NCBI GenBank assembly: GCA_018292915.2
Contig: JACVVK020000349.1
Location: forward strand, 590,001 to 654,000
Reading direction: 5' to 3'
DNA from: Batillaria attramentaria
Taxonomy: Eukaryota; Mollusca; Gastropoda; Batillariidae
DNA length: 64,000 bases
Part shown: piece by piece, positions 47,683-57,300 of the stretch
How the letters are laid out: the number at the start of each line of letters is the position of its first letter
Position numbering within the stretch: position 1 is the first letter of the stretch
Notes under the pieces: model-generated
Database searches by the model: none
What the model was told of the DNA's origin: nothing
What the model saw: only the letters and a program-made list of their open reading frames with translations
Position numbers and translations under genes: made by a program

Positions 47683-48759
47683 GTGCTCACCCAGAGCGAA
47701 AAACTGAAAAGACTAGCCACCCACCCCGCCCACCAGCACCTCCAAGAACACACAAAGACCCGACTGAAAAGAGGCAGCTTCAACCACCTGGCCAAACAGC
47801 TGATGAGAACACACATGGACATCCTGCCATCCACTCCTGAAGAACAAGAGCCACTCCAAGCAGCTGAGGAATGGGACACCAACCTGGAAGGGGTGCTCCT
47901 TGTTACAGATGTTCCAGGAGTGACCAGCAAGGACGACCAGCCACAAGCCACGCTTAGATCCCTCTCACTAGAAATGCTGGATCGGGACTACAACATGACA
48001 GTCTGGACACACGCCTATACTGACGGGTCCGCAGACTCAGCAGTCAGGAATGGAGGAAGCGGGATTCTCATCCGCCACCCAGATGGCCGCACCACAACAA
48101 GCTCCATGCCTGCTGGACGACTATCCACAAACTTCAGGGCTGAAGTCAATGCTCTCCGAGAAGCTGCCAAGCTCATTGGTAGAGAATCCCCCCTGCCCAC
48201 ACACGTCGTCTTCCTAACTGACTGCAGATCCGTCATCCAAAGCCTGCAGTCACCCAGTGAGCAGCTGGAAAGAGACACACAGCACCTTCTAGCTGCCCTC
48301 TCACAACAGATGAAGGTTGCCGTACAGTGGATCCCTGCTCACTGTGGTCTCACAGGAAACGAAGAGGCAGACAGACTGGCCAAGTCTGGCAGCAGAAAAG
48401 AGCAACCCCAGCAGGCAGTCTCCTACACAGAAGCCAAGACTCTGGTAAAACATCAGTACAAGACAATCTGGACGGCGCAACACAATCCCCCATCTAACGA
48501 CCAGATGCCACAGCTCCAGCGTTATGAACAGACCACCATCTTCAGACTACGAACTGGACACTGCAGACTGCGTGCCCACCTGTGCCGCCTTGGGCTGTCA
48601 CACTCACCAGACTGTCCGTGCGGAACAGCCCCTCAAACCCCGGAACACATTCTGCAGTCCTGCCCCCTCTTCAAAGAAGCAAAGACACAACACTGGCCGA
48701 ACGGAGCCACACTGGCAGAGAAACTCTGGGGCAGCAAAACAGACCTCTTGAAGACCACT
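47683..48759 (+). pseudogene. LINE RNase H domain and C-terminal zinc motif, dead copy
   Basis: The open frame retains the RNase H acidic set: D in YTDGSAD, E in FRAEVNAL, D in LTDCRSVIQSL and D in GNEEADRLAK. Next comes a C-x-C-x7-H-x4-C motif (CPCGTAPQTPEHILQSC). RNase H removes RNA from the cDNA hybrid during retrotransposition. The normal upstream reverse transcriptase is missing, and the frame is broken before this part, so no active protein is expected. The frame runs artificially into the LTR after 48759. Confidence 0.82.
48755..48759. repeat. Target-site duplication of the LTR element (left)
   Basis: CCACT immediately before the 5' LTR, repeated at 57217-57221 after the 3' LTR. Confidence 0.93.
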
Positions 48760-50626
48760 TGTCGCGGTGTGTTGCGTGTTGTCTGTGTGTGTCTGTGCGT
48801 TTGGGGGTGGGTTCGGGCCTTGGTTGGTAATGTGTCACCGTAGTATGAGTCCCACTCCCCGCTATCTTTTCCCAGTGTGGTTATTTCTCGTGCGGTGCGT
48901 GTTGCACGCTTTTGGCGGGCACGGGGTGCCTCCGATTTTGTGAACACGGGTCGCCGGTGTTCATGCGGGTTGTCAGGCCGGGGCAGAACATGTTCGAGTG
49001 CTCTACAGTGCAGGTAGCTTCAACCTTGAGGCTCGCAGTTGTGGTCACCATTTTTGGGACCCATTGTATTATTGATACACTTATGTGTTGCGGGAAATAC
49101 ACCAGGGGAAGTCTTCGTCCTTCCATGTAAGTATTCATCTTTCATCGTCTGTCTGTTTCTGGTTAGGTCTTTGTGTGTAGTTAGGGGGGTGTGGGGGGGG
49201 GGGCGAGTTGGTTAGTCATAGGTTCACCGCTGTTTCACTATCATGCCATGTGTTTTGTCCCTTATCCGGTCATTTCCCCCTTTTCGTTAATTCATCTTCA
49301 TTTTATCATGCCTTCGTGGTCGGTCATGGTTTTCATGTATAAATCATTGAGACCAGCATTGTTTCCGTATCATTTTTGGGGAGCTCTTGCTTTCGATGTA
49401 CTTACCAGTATTTCAATCATGGGGTAATCTTGGCCTTCCAGGCCTGTTTGTGAATTTTCTATTTCATGTCATCTTCGACTCGTGAGGCCGGAAGCGACAG
49501 TCTTTCCTTCCCGAGTGTTGAGAGTCGTCGCCACCAGAGACTCCCGTACTGCTGTCGGCTCGTCCGGCCCAGGGAGAAACTAGTGAAGTGCACCTGTCGT
49601 CGTTATCTCTGCGGCCTTCTTCAGCACTGCTGGGCTGCTTTATCTCCCTCCACCATCCTCTGCTGGTCGTGATCGTGGTGCGTAAAGCCGGGCGCGGCGG
49701 GGGGTTCACATCATCATCCTCGTCAAAGTCGCCACTGTTGTCGTCGCCCTCCTCGAGCCTCCGTTCACCATAACTTTTGGGCGGAGGGAGGGGCGCAGTG
49801 ATATTCACGCTACGATCCTCCTCACTCTATGCGCTCTGTATTCTACGCGCGGGAGGGAGAAGGGAGAGTTCTTCAGTCTTCGTATCATCGTCCTTCAGTC
49901 TTCAGTCTTCGCGTCATCGTCCTTCAGTCTTCAGTCTTCGTATCATCGTCCTTCAGTCTTCAGTCTTCGTATCATCGTCCTTCAGTCTTCAGTCTTCGCG
50001 TCATCGTCCTTCAGTCTTCAGTCTTCGTATCATCGTCCTTCAGTCTTCGCGTCATCGTCCTTCAGTCTTCAGTCTTCGTATCATCGTCCTACAGTCTTCA
50101 GTCTTCGTTCATCGTCCTTCGGTCTGCGTCCTTCTACAGTGGGCCGAGTTTCACGCTGTCGTCCCTGTCAGCGTTCGCTTCTTGTGTGTTAGATTAAAGC
50201 ACGTGCGTAGTTAAGCGTATCGACAAAGCGGGACAGGTTAAGGTTATATCCGCTGTCAAGTGTGACGCCTAAGTATTCTACAAGTGATCCACTTTGTTGT
50301 TGTGAATGTCTGTTTATTATTGATATATTCATCCTTACTTCTTGTAGCCATCTCCCACCTCATCTTCCCATCGCCATCTTCATTACCATTAGCTTCATCG
50401 TCAACCCCCATCATCGGTATCATCCTCATTACGTTATCACCCTTTCCGTCTTCATCCGGCACCATCATCATTGGCCTACGCGTCCTTCGTGTGATAGTGT
50501 GGTAGCGTTAATAAAAAGCTCTTATTGTCATTCCTCGTGTGTTGTGTCGTTCATCTGTCTCTTTCGGTTCCTGTCTCTTTTGTTGAAAAGGGATCTCCGA
50601 CCCAGGAGAGGGTAGGGGACGCGACA
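48760..50626 (+). repeat. 5' LTR (1867 bp)
   Basis: Begins TGTCGCGGTG and ends GGGGACGCGACA. AATAAA at 50510-50515 is the likely polyadenylation signal, about 110 bp from the end. It contains a poly-G run near 49193 and a 29-bp minisatellite at 49868-50112. Unusually long for a Ty3/gypsy LTR. Frames inside it show no protein signature. Confidence 0.95.
49868..50112 (+). repeat. 29-bp minisatellite inside the 5' LTR
   Basis: About eight units of CTTCAGTCTTCAGTCTTCG plus TATCATCGTC or CGTCATCGTC, some shortened by one internal CTTCAGT-type word. The same array in the same order is in the 3' LTR at 56459-56703. Confidence 0.9.
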
Positions 50627-50855
50627 ATGGTGGAGATGCGGGGTACTTTATTTTGATCATTTCATCGCTCAGGAACCAGGGGTCGTTTCGGGGGGAGGGT
50701 GTCTTGTCGCTGTTTTGTTGTTCTGTAAAGAGTGTAGTTTCGTGTTCAGCTCGCGAGCGCTCCTAACCCTGTGGACCGACGCTTCAGTTGAAGGTGAGTA
50801 CTACTTTTGTTCGTCATTAGGATAGCTGTTTCAGTGCACCGCTTAATCCTCACCG

Positions 50856-53800
50856 ATGCCCGAGACGAGGAGTATGGCTACGGTCAAGCAAGGTGAGCAG
50901 GTCGAGGGGGGTGCAGGTGTCAACCCGACCACTTTGGAAACTCCGCGTAGGTTGTGCGAGGGACGGGGTCGGGGCGGACCAAATCATGCCGGGGATCAGG
51001 CTCAAACTTCTCCTGGCATGAGACAGGGTAACGTAGTTCCTCCCCAGCCAAGTAGTCAGAGTGATTTATCCCAGGTGTCTAGCATGTTTCAGCAGTTTCT
51101 TACCTTCCAAGCGCGGAGGGAGCAAGAGGAACAACGTAGGCGAGAGGAACGTGAACAGCGCCTGGAGGAGGAGAAACAGCGCATGGAAGAGGCAAGAAGA
51201 CAGGAGAGAGATCAGTTCATGCAGTTACTCAGAAAGATGGACGATCGGAGGGATCGAGAACTAGAGCAGGCCGAGAGAAAGGAAAATAAGATCGAAGGTC
51301 TAAAGTTCCCGTTTTTCGAAGAAGGTAAGGATAAGATTGACGAGTACTTAGAACAATTTGAACGAGTGGCTGAAGTGCAGAAGTGGAAACGAGATACCTG
51401 GTCCAGCCGGTTGTTGCCGTTCTTGCGTGGCACGGCTCGCACCTTATTCTTTGCGCTAAGTAGGGAGGAGTCGGATGACTATGATAAGCTACGGGATGCC
51501 TTGTTGAAGCGTTTCAACTTAACCGCTGAGGGATACAGGCAACGCTTTCGCAATAGTAAGAAGGATCCTGGTGAATCCTTTGTTCAGTTTGTCGTCCGCC
51601 TGGGGACGTATTTGACTAAATGGTGTTGTCTAGCAGGCAAAGACGAGAAGAAAGCATGCGATTTGCGGGATCTGCTACTACAGGAGCAGTTAATGGAGAC
51701 CTTGACATCAGACTGGGCGATCCGGGTGAGGGAAAAGCTGCCCGAGGACGTCAACGCCGCTGCACGTGCTGCCGATGTCATAGTGGAGGCCAAGCGAGCC
51801 TGCTCATCGAAGAAGCCCCCACCTACCAACCTTCAGGGACGACCCGGGTTACAGCCCAAAACCCAGAGAGAAGGTCAGCCAAACGCTGGCGCCCCGAAGG
51901 TAAATATTAAGGAGGCGAAAGAGAAGGGTCTCTGTTTTAAGTGTGGCAAGGCAGGTCATAGGAGCAAGGATTGTGTTGGTACTTCAGCGGTAGTCACTTC
52001 GCCGCGAGAAGTTTCTGTCGACCAGGCGGTCGCTCTATGTGAACCTTGCAGTAATTTGGGATTTGAACCTGAGTGTGAGGTTGTAATAGAAGGTCAGAAG
52101 GTGCCTGGCTTGAGGGACACTGGGGCGGATACGCTGATTGTTGATTCGAACCTTGTAGCTGACTCGCGTCGTACGGGTCTCAAGAAGCATGTTACTCTGG
52201 CAGTTGCTAGCCTGGGGGGATGGTGTGACACGGCGTATGTCACTTTGACGTCGCCGTATTTTTCAGGTCGTGCCTTGGCTGTTCTAATGCCAGATCCAGT
52301 CACTCCCGTCATCATCGGCAACCACTTGGAGTTGGAGACGGGAGAGGAGGTGAGAGTCCCCGTGTATGGGGTGGGACCAGCGGCATGCTCCGTGCAGACC
52401 CGGGCTCAGTCTAGGAAGTCGGGACCCACGCCGCTTTCTGTGTCGGAGCCCACCCTGGGGGGAGTTGGCCCGAAAGCCTTGGCCAGAATGCAGCGCGAAG
52501 ACGACACGCTGAAGCGTGTCCGCCAGAACGCCGACAGTGGGCAAGAGTTTCGAGGGAAGTCTGGCGTTGTGTCGTTCCAGTGGTATAAGGATCTGTTGTA
52601 CCGGACCTACAAAGGAACGACGGGAACTTATAGGCAGCTGGTAGTGCCCAAGGAGTTACGCAGTGAGGTGCTGCGGCTAGCCCACGACCCGCCCATGGCT
52701 GGTCACATGGGAGCGAAGCGTACTAGAGAAAGGGCATGGACATCATTCTACTGGCCGGGGATGGCGGCCGACGTCCGTAGGTACTGTTCTTCTTGCGATG
52801 TGTGCCAAAGAATGTCTCCAAGGGGCCAGGTCGCGAAAGTTCCCCTGGAAAGGATGCCGCTCATTGACGAGCCGTTTCGCCGTGTGGCTGTGGACCTAGT
52901 GGGACCCATCGTGCCAGCGTCAGACCGAGGGTACCGCTACATTCTCGTAATGGTGGACTACGCCACAAGATATCCGGAGGCCACACCGTTGAAGAATATC
53001 GAGACCGAAACCGTCGCGGAGGCCTTGTGGAACATGTGGACTCGTCTGGGCATCCCTGCCGAGGTCCTGTCCGACAGAGGGACGCAGTTTGTGAGTGCCA
53101 TGATGAAAGAAGTTCAGCGATTGCTGTCCGTGCAAGGTATCTCTGCAGCCCCTTACCACGCCCAGTGTAACGGGCTCGTTGAAAGGTTCAACGCCACTCT
53201 CAAGGGGATGCTGAAGAAGTGCTGTCAGGAAAAGCCGAAGAACTGGGACCGATTCATCCCGGCTGTGTTGTTCGCCTACCGCGAGGTCCCGCAGGAGTCT
53301 TTGGGTTTCTCCCCGTTTGAGCTATTGTATGGAAGAACCGTGAGGGGTCCGATGCACGTGTTGAAGCAGTTATGGACAGAGGACGTGGAGGATGAAGACG
53401 TGCGACTTGCCTCAGAGTATGTGGTAGACCTGCGCAATCGGATTGAGCAGACGTGCGAGATGGCCAGGAGCGCATTGGACCGAGCTTCTGCGAGGCACAA
53501 GACACACTTTGACAAAAAAGCCCGTCCCCGAAGCTTTGCGATTGGTGACAAGGTGTTGCTGCTGTTGCCCGGGAAAGCGAACAAATTGGAGGTGTCCTGG
53601 CAGGGTCCATTTGTTGTGATGGGGAAAAAGGGGGTCAATGACTACCGTATTCAGATCGGAGAGAAGGAAAGGTTGTATCACATCAACGTCTTGAAAAGAT
53701 ATGTCGAGAGGGGAGACAAGCCACAGTCCGATCATGAAACCAAGACCGTTAGAGTGTCCACTGCTGTGGTAGAGGATGGACCTGAAGAAGTTGGGTTTGC

Positions 53801-55265
53801 CGCTTCCACGATTCCCTTGATTCCACTGCAAGCTTCGGAGGGGCCCGAGCAGGTGAACCTGGACCCCAGTTACCCAGAACTCCACGAGGAGCTTAGGAGT
53901 ATCTGTAGTGAGTTCCGCGACGTTTTGACCGATGCCCCGAACCGTACGTCATTGGATGAGTGTGAGATTGTCGTGTTGTCCGAGCAGCCCGTCCGCACGC
54001 AGCAGTACCCGCTTCCCCACGTTATGAGGCGAACTGTCGAGGACGAAGTAGACAGCATGCTCAAGCTAGGAGTAATAGAGAGAGCCGCGTCGCCTTACTC
54101 GTCGCCCATCGTGCTAGTTAAAAAGCCAGACGGCAAGATCCGGTTCTGTGTGGATTTTAGAAAGCTTAACAAGCAAGTAGAGTTCGACGCCGAACCTATG
54201 CCCGACGTGGACTATCTTTTTGCCAAGATCGGAAAGGCGAAGTACCTGAGCAAACTAGACCTGTCGAAGGGATACTGGCAGGTGCCCCTGCGAGAAGAGG
54301 ACAAGCCGAAGACAGCGTTCACGACTCCCGGAGGACAGTACCAGTGGCGTGTGATGCCATTCGGCTTGAAAACGGCGGGAGCGATTTTCAGTCGCATGAT
54401 GAGAAAGCTACTTGCGCCGCTCAACCGCAGTGACATCGACAACTTCATGGACGATGTTCTCATTGCAAACGAAGCCAAAGAGGAGCACATGGATGCACTG
54501 CGTGCGTTGTTTCTGCGACTTCGTGAGGTGAGGTTGTCGGCAAGACCTTCGAAGTGTTTTCTGGGTTTTCGAGAACTTGAGTATCTGGGACACCGTGTAG
54601 GGAGTGGCAAGTTGTGGCCTGTCGATTCCAAGGTTGAGAAAATTCGAGGAGCCGCACGACCCACGACCAAGAAAGAACTGCGGGCCTTCCTGGGGTTAGC
54701 GGGTTTTTACCGTCGCTTTGTGCCCCATTTTTCCGAGATTGCCTTGGCGCTGACTGACAAGACCAAGGGAGGACAACCCAACAAGGTGAAGTGGGATGAG
54801 AATTGTGAGCGGGCTTTCCAAACCTTGAAAGCTAGACTTTGCAGTAGCCCTGTTGTGTGTCTTCCGCAGTCTGACCTGCCCTACATTCTACGCACCGACG
54901 CATCTGAGAAAGGACTGGGCGCTGTTCTCTTACAGGACCAGGGTCAGGGACCGCAGCCCGTGGCCTATGCTAGCAAGAAGCTTACAGGACCGGAACTCAA
55001 CTATTCAGTGATTGAGAAAGAGTGCCTCGCCGTCGTCTGGGGGATCGAGAAGTTCGACCCGTATCTCTACGGCAAGACATTCGTGTTGGAAACTGACCAC
55101 CAGCCGCTGCAACACCTCGATCGGGTCAAGTTAGCCAACGGTCGGCTCACCAGGTGGGCTCTGAAACTGCAGAGATATTCTTTCCGAATCAGAGTCATCC
55201 CGGGAAAGGAAAACGTCGGTGCTGACTATCTGAGTAGGGCGGCGGACGCTTGTGGGGATGGATAG
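50856..55265 (+). CDS. Gag-Pol polyprotein of the Gmr1-like element
   Basis: 1469 codons in one frame. It encodes the particle protein and enzymes for reverse transcription and integration. In order: a charged coiled-coil at about 88-148; a capsid-like region with a SCAN-resembling segment at about 223-318 (YRQRFR, LRDLLLQEQL, VREKLPED); a CCHC knuckle at about 360-373 (CFKCGKAGHRSKDC); protease DTGA at 421-424; integrase zinc finger from H610; catalytic D680, D740 and E776 with 35 residues between the last two; GPY/F module (WQGPFVV with HINVLKRY); reverse transcriptase with FMDD at 1197-1200; and RNase H with TDAS (D1348). All catalytic residues seem intact. Gag and Pol are fused without the usual frameshift or stop, so their ratio must be set some other way. 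MATVKQ at residue 7 is an alternative start. Confidence 0.95.
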   Translation: MPETRSMATVKQGEQVEGGAGVNPTTLETPRRLCEGRGRGGPNHAGDQAQTSPGMRQGNVVPPQPSSQSDLSQVSSMFQQFLTFQARREQEEQRRREEREQRLEEEKQRMEEARRQERDQFMQLLRKMDDRRDRELEQAERKENKIEGLKFPFFEEGKDKIDEYLEQFERVAEVQKWKRDTWSSRLLPFLRGTARTLFFALSREESDDYDKLRDALLKRFNLTAEGYRQRFRNSKKDPGESFVQFVVRLGTYLTKWCCLAGKDEKKACDLRDLLLQEQLMETLTSDWAIRVREKLPEDVNAAARAADVIVEAKRACSSKKPPPTNLQGRPGLQPKTQREGQPNAGAPKVNIKEAKEKGLCFKCGKAGHRSKDCVGTSAVVTSPREVSVDQAVALCEPCSNLGFEPECEVVIEGQKVPGLRDTGADTLIVDSNLVADSRRTGLKKHVTLAVASLGGWCDTAYVTLTSPYFSGRALAVLMPDPVTPVIIGNHLELETGEEVRVPVYGVGPAACSVQTRAQSRKSGPTPLSVSEPTLGGVGPKALARMQREDDTLKRVRQNADSGQEFRGKSGVVSFQWYKDLLYRTYKGTTGTYRQLVVPKELRSEVLRLAHDPPMAGHMGAKRTRERAWTSFYWPGMAADVRRYCSSCDVCQRMSPRGQVAKVPLERMPLIDEPFRRVAVDLVGPIVPASDRGYRYILVMVDYATRYPEATPLKNIETETVAEALWNMWTRLGIPAEVLSDRGTQFVSAMMKEVQRLLSVQGISAAPYHAQCNGLVERFNATLKGMLKKCCQEKPKNWDRFIPAVLFAYREVPQESLGFSPFELLYGRTVRGPMHVLKQLWTEDVEDEDVRLASEYVVDLRNRIEQTCEMARSALDRASARHKTHFDKKARPRSFAIGDKVLLLLPGKANKLEVSWQGPFVVMGKKGVNDYRIQIGEKERLYHINVLKRYVERGDKPQSDHETKTVRVSTAVVEDGPEEVGFAASTIPLIPLQASEGPEQVNLDPSYPELHEELRSICSEFRDVLTDAPNRTSLDECEIVVLSEQPVRTQQYPLPHVMRRTVEDEVDSMLKLGVIERAASPYSSPIVLVKKPDGKIRFCVDFRKLNKQVEFDAEPMPDVDYLFAKIGKAKYLSKLDLSKGYWQVPLREEDKPKTAFTTPGGQYQWRVMPFGLKTAGAIFSRMMRKLLAPLNRSDIDNFMDDVLIANEAKEEHMDALRALFLRLREVRLSARPSKCFLGFRELEYLGHRVGSGKLWPVDSKVEKIRGAARPTTKKELRAFLGLAGFYRRFVPHFSEIALALTDKTKGGQPNKVKWDENCERAFQTLKARLCSSPVVCLPQSDLPYILRTDASEKGLGAVLLQDQGQGPQPVAYASKKLTGPELNYSVIEKECLAVVWGIEKFDPYLYGKTFVLETDHQPLQHLDRVKLANGRLTRWALKLQRYSFRIRVIPGKENVGADYLSRAADACGDG

Positions 55266-55346
55266 GGCTGTTCTGAGATTTTGCAACATCACCCGCTTTG
55301 GAGGGTTATTGATCAAACTGGGTAGTTTCATCCTAGCGGGGGGGTG

Positions 55347-57216
55347 TGTCGCGGTGTGTTGCGTGTTGTCTGTGTGTGTCTGTGTGTTTGGGGGTGAGTT
55401 CGGGCCTTGGTTGGTAATGTGTCACCGTAGTATGAGTCCCACTCCCCGCTATCTTTTCCCAGTGTGGTTATTTCTCGTGCGGTGCGTGTTGCACGCTTTT
55501 GGCGGGCACGGGGTGCCTCCGATTTTGTGAACACGGGTCGCCGGTGTTCATGCGGGTTGTCAGGCCGGGGCAGAACATGTTCGAGTGCTCTACAGTGCAG
55601 GTAGCTTCAACCTTGAGGCTCGCAGTTGTGGTCACCATTTTTGGGACCCATTGTATTATTGATACACTTATGTGTTGCGGGAAATACACCAGGGGAAGTC
55701 TTCGTCCTTCCATGTAAGTATTCATCTTTCATCGTCTGTCTGTTTCTGGTTAGGTCTTTGTGTGTAGTTAGGGGGGTGTGGGGGGGGGGGGGGGCGAGTT
55801 GGTTAGTCATAGGTTCACCGCTGTTTCACTATCATGCCATGTGTTTTGTCCCTTATCCGGTCATTTCCCCCTTTTCGTTAATTCATCTTCATTTTATCAT
55901 GCCTTCGTGGTCGGTCATGGTTTTCATGTATAAATCATTGAGACCAGCATTGTTTCCGTATCATTTTTGGGGTGCTCTTGCTTTCGATGTACTTACCAGT
56001 ATTTCAATCATGGGGTAATCTTGGCCTTCCAGGCCTGTTTGTGAATTTTCTATTTCATGTCATCTTCGACTCGTGAGGCCGGAAGCGACAGTCTTTCCTT
56101 CCCGAGTGTTGAGAGTCGTCGCCACCAGAGACTCCCGTACTGCTGTCGGCTCGTCCGGCCCAGGGAGAAACTAGTGAAGTGCACCTGTCGTCGTTATCTC
56201 TGCGGCCTTCTTCAGCACTGCTGGGCTGCTTTATCTCCCTCCACCATCCTCTGCTGGTCGTGATCGTGGTGCGTAAAGCCGGGCGCGGCGGGGGGTTCAC
56301 ATCATCATCCTCGTCAAAGTCGCCACTGTTGTCGTCGCCCTCCTCGAGCCTCCGTTCACCATAACTTTTGGGCGGAGGGAGGGGCGCAGTGATATTCACG
56401 CTACGATCCTCCTCACTCTATGCGCTCTGTATTCTACGCGCGGGAGGGAGAAGGGAGAGTTCTTCAGTCTTCGTATCATCGTCCTTCAGTCTTCAGTCTT
56501 CGCGTCATCGTCCTTCAGTCTTCAGTCTTCGTATCATCGTCCTTCAGTCTTCAGTCTTCGTATCATCGTCCTTCAGTCTTCAGTCTTCGCGTCATCGTCC
56601 TTCAGTCTTCAGTCTTCGTATCATCGTCCTTCAGTCTTCGCGTCATCGTCCTTCAGTCTTCAGTCTTCGTATCATCGTCCTACAGTCTTCAGTCTTCGTT
56701 CATCGTCCTTCGGTCTGCGTCCTTCTACAGTGGGCCGAGTTTCACGCTGTCGTCCCTGTCAGCGTTCGCTTCTTGTGTGTTAGATTAAAGCACGTGCGTA
56801 GTTAAGCGTATCGACAAAGCGGGACAGGTTAAGGTTATATCCGCTGTCAAGTGTGACGCCTAAGTATTCTACAAGTGATCCACTTTGTTGTTGTGAATGT
56901 CTGTTTATTATTGATATATTCATCCTTACTTCTTGTAGCCATCTCCCACCTCATCTTCCCATCGCCATCTTCATTACCATTAGCTTCATCGTCAACCCCC
57001 ATCATCGGTATCATCCTCATTACGTTATCACCCTTTCCGTCTTCATCCGGCACCATCATCATTGGCCTACGCGTCCTTCGTGTGATAGTGTGGTAGCGTT
57101 AATAAAAAGCTCTATTGTCATTCCTCGTGTGTTGTGTCGTTCATCTGTCTCTTTCGGTTCCTGTCTCTTTTGTTGAAAAGGGATCTCCGACCCAGGAGTG
57201 GGTAGGGGACGCGACA
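55347..57216 (+). repeat. 3' LTR (1870 bp)
   Basis: By eye it differs from the 5' LTR at four bases (48798/55385, 48810/55397, 49382/55973, 50609/57199) plus a 4-base poly-G length change and a 1-base deletion near the polyadenylation signal at 57101-57106. Divergence is about 0.2%. Confidence 0.95.
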
Positions 57217-57221
57217 CCACT
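57217..57221. repeat. Target-site duplication of the LTR element (right)
   Basis: CCACT, the partner of 48755-48759. Confidence 0.93.
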
Positions 57222-57300
57222 GCTTATATAAAGACCACAAACCTAATCATCTGAGGCGGAGTCCAGAACAGGGAACGCAGAAGAAGAAGAAGAAGTCAAC

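Larger units (their letters stand above)
48760..57216 (+). mobile_element. Full-length Gmr1-like Ty3/gypsy LTR retrotransposon
   Basis: 8457 bp. The LTRs are 48760-50626 and 55347-57216, with inverted ends TGTCGCG...CGCGACA. The 5-bp duplication is CCACT, and one uninterrupted gag-pol frame runs 50856-55265. A purine-rich AGCGGGGGGG just precedes the 3' LTR as the likely polypurine tract. The sequence after the 5' LTR (ATGGTGGAGATGCGGGG) may hold the primer-binding site, but I could not match it confidently to a tRNA. Pol order is protease, integrase, reverse transcriptase, RNase H. There is no envelope-like frame. By structure it looks complete and recently inserted. A possible splice donor AAGGTGAGTAC lies in the leader near 50790. 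Confidence 0.93.
47317..57293 (+). mobile_element. 5'-truncated RNase H-bearing LINE, split by an LTR element
   Basis: Two pieces, 47317-48759 and 57222-57293, form the 3' end of a non-LTR retrotransposon. The first piece holds the tail of the reverse transcriptase (TPTYLGTKLD, a thumb-region motif), then RNase H, then a CPCG...H...C zinc-knuckle-like motif. The second piece carries the frame on to a stop at 57252-57254 and a GAA-repeat 3' end. A frameshift near 47425 and an in-frame TGA near 47590 show the copy is dead. RNase H after the reverse transcriptase places it in the I/Nimb-like group. Confidence 0.8.

Noticed and set aside
47253..47951. 232-codon minus-strand frame opposite the LINE
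   Set aside because: Shadow of the LINE coding strand; its peptide has no recognisable motif.
49777..50214. 145-codon frame with FSLQSS-type repeats, duplicated at 56368-56805
   Set aside because: It lies inside the LTRs and follows the 29-bp minisatellite. LTRs of this class carry no gene and the peptide is low-complexity.
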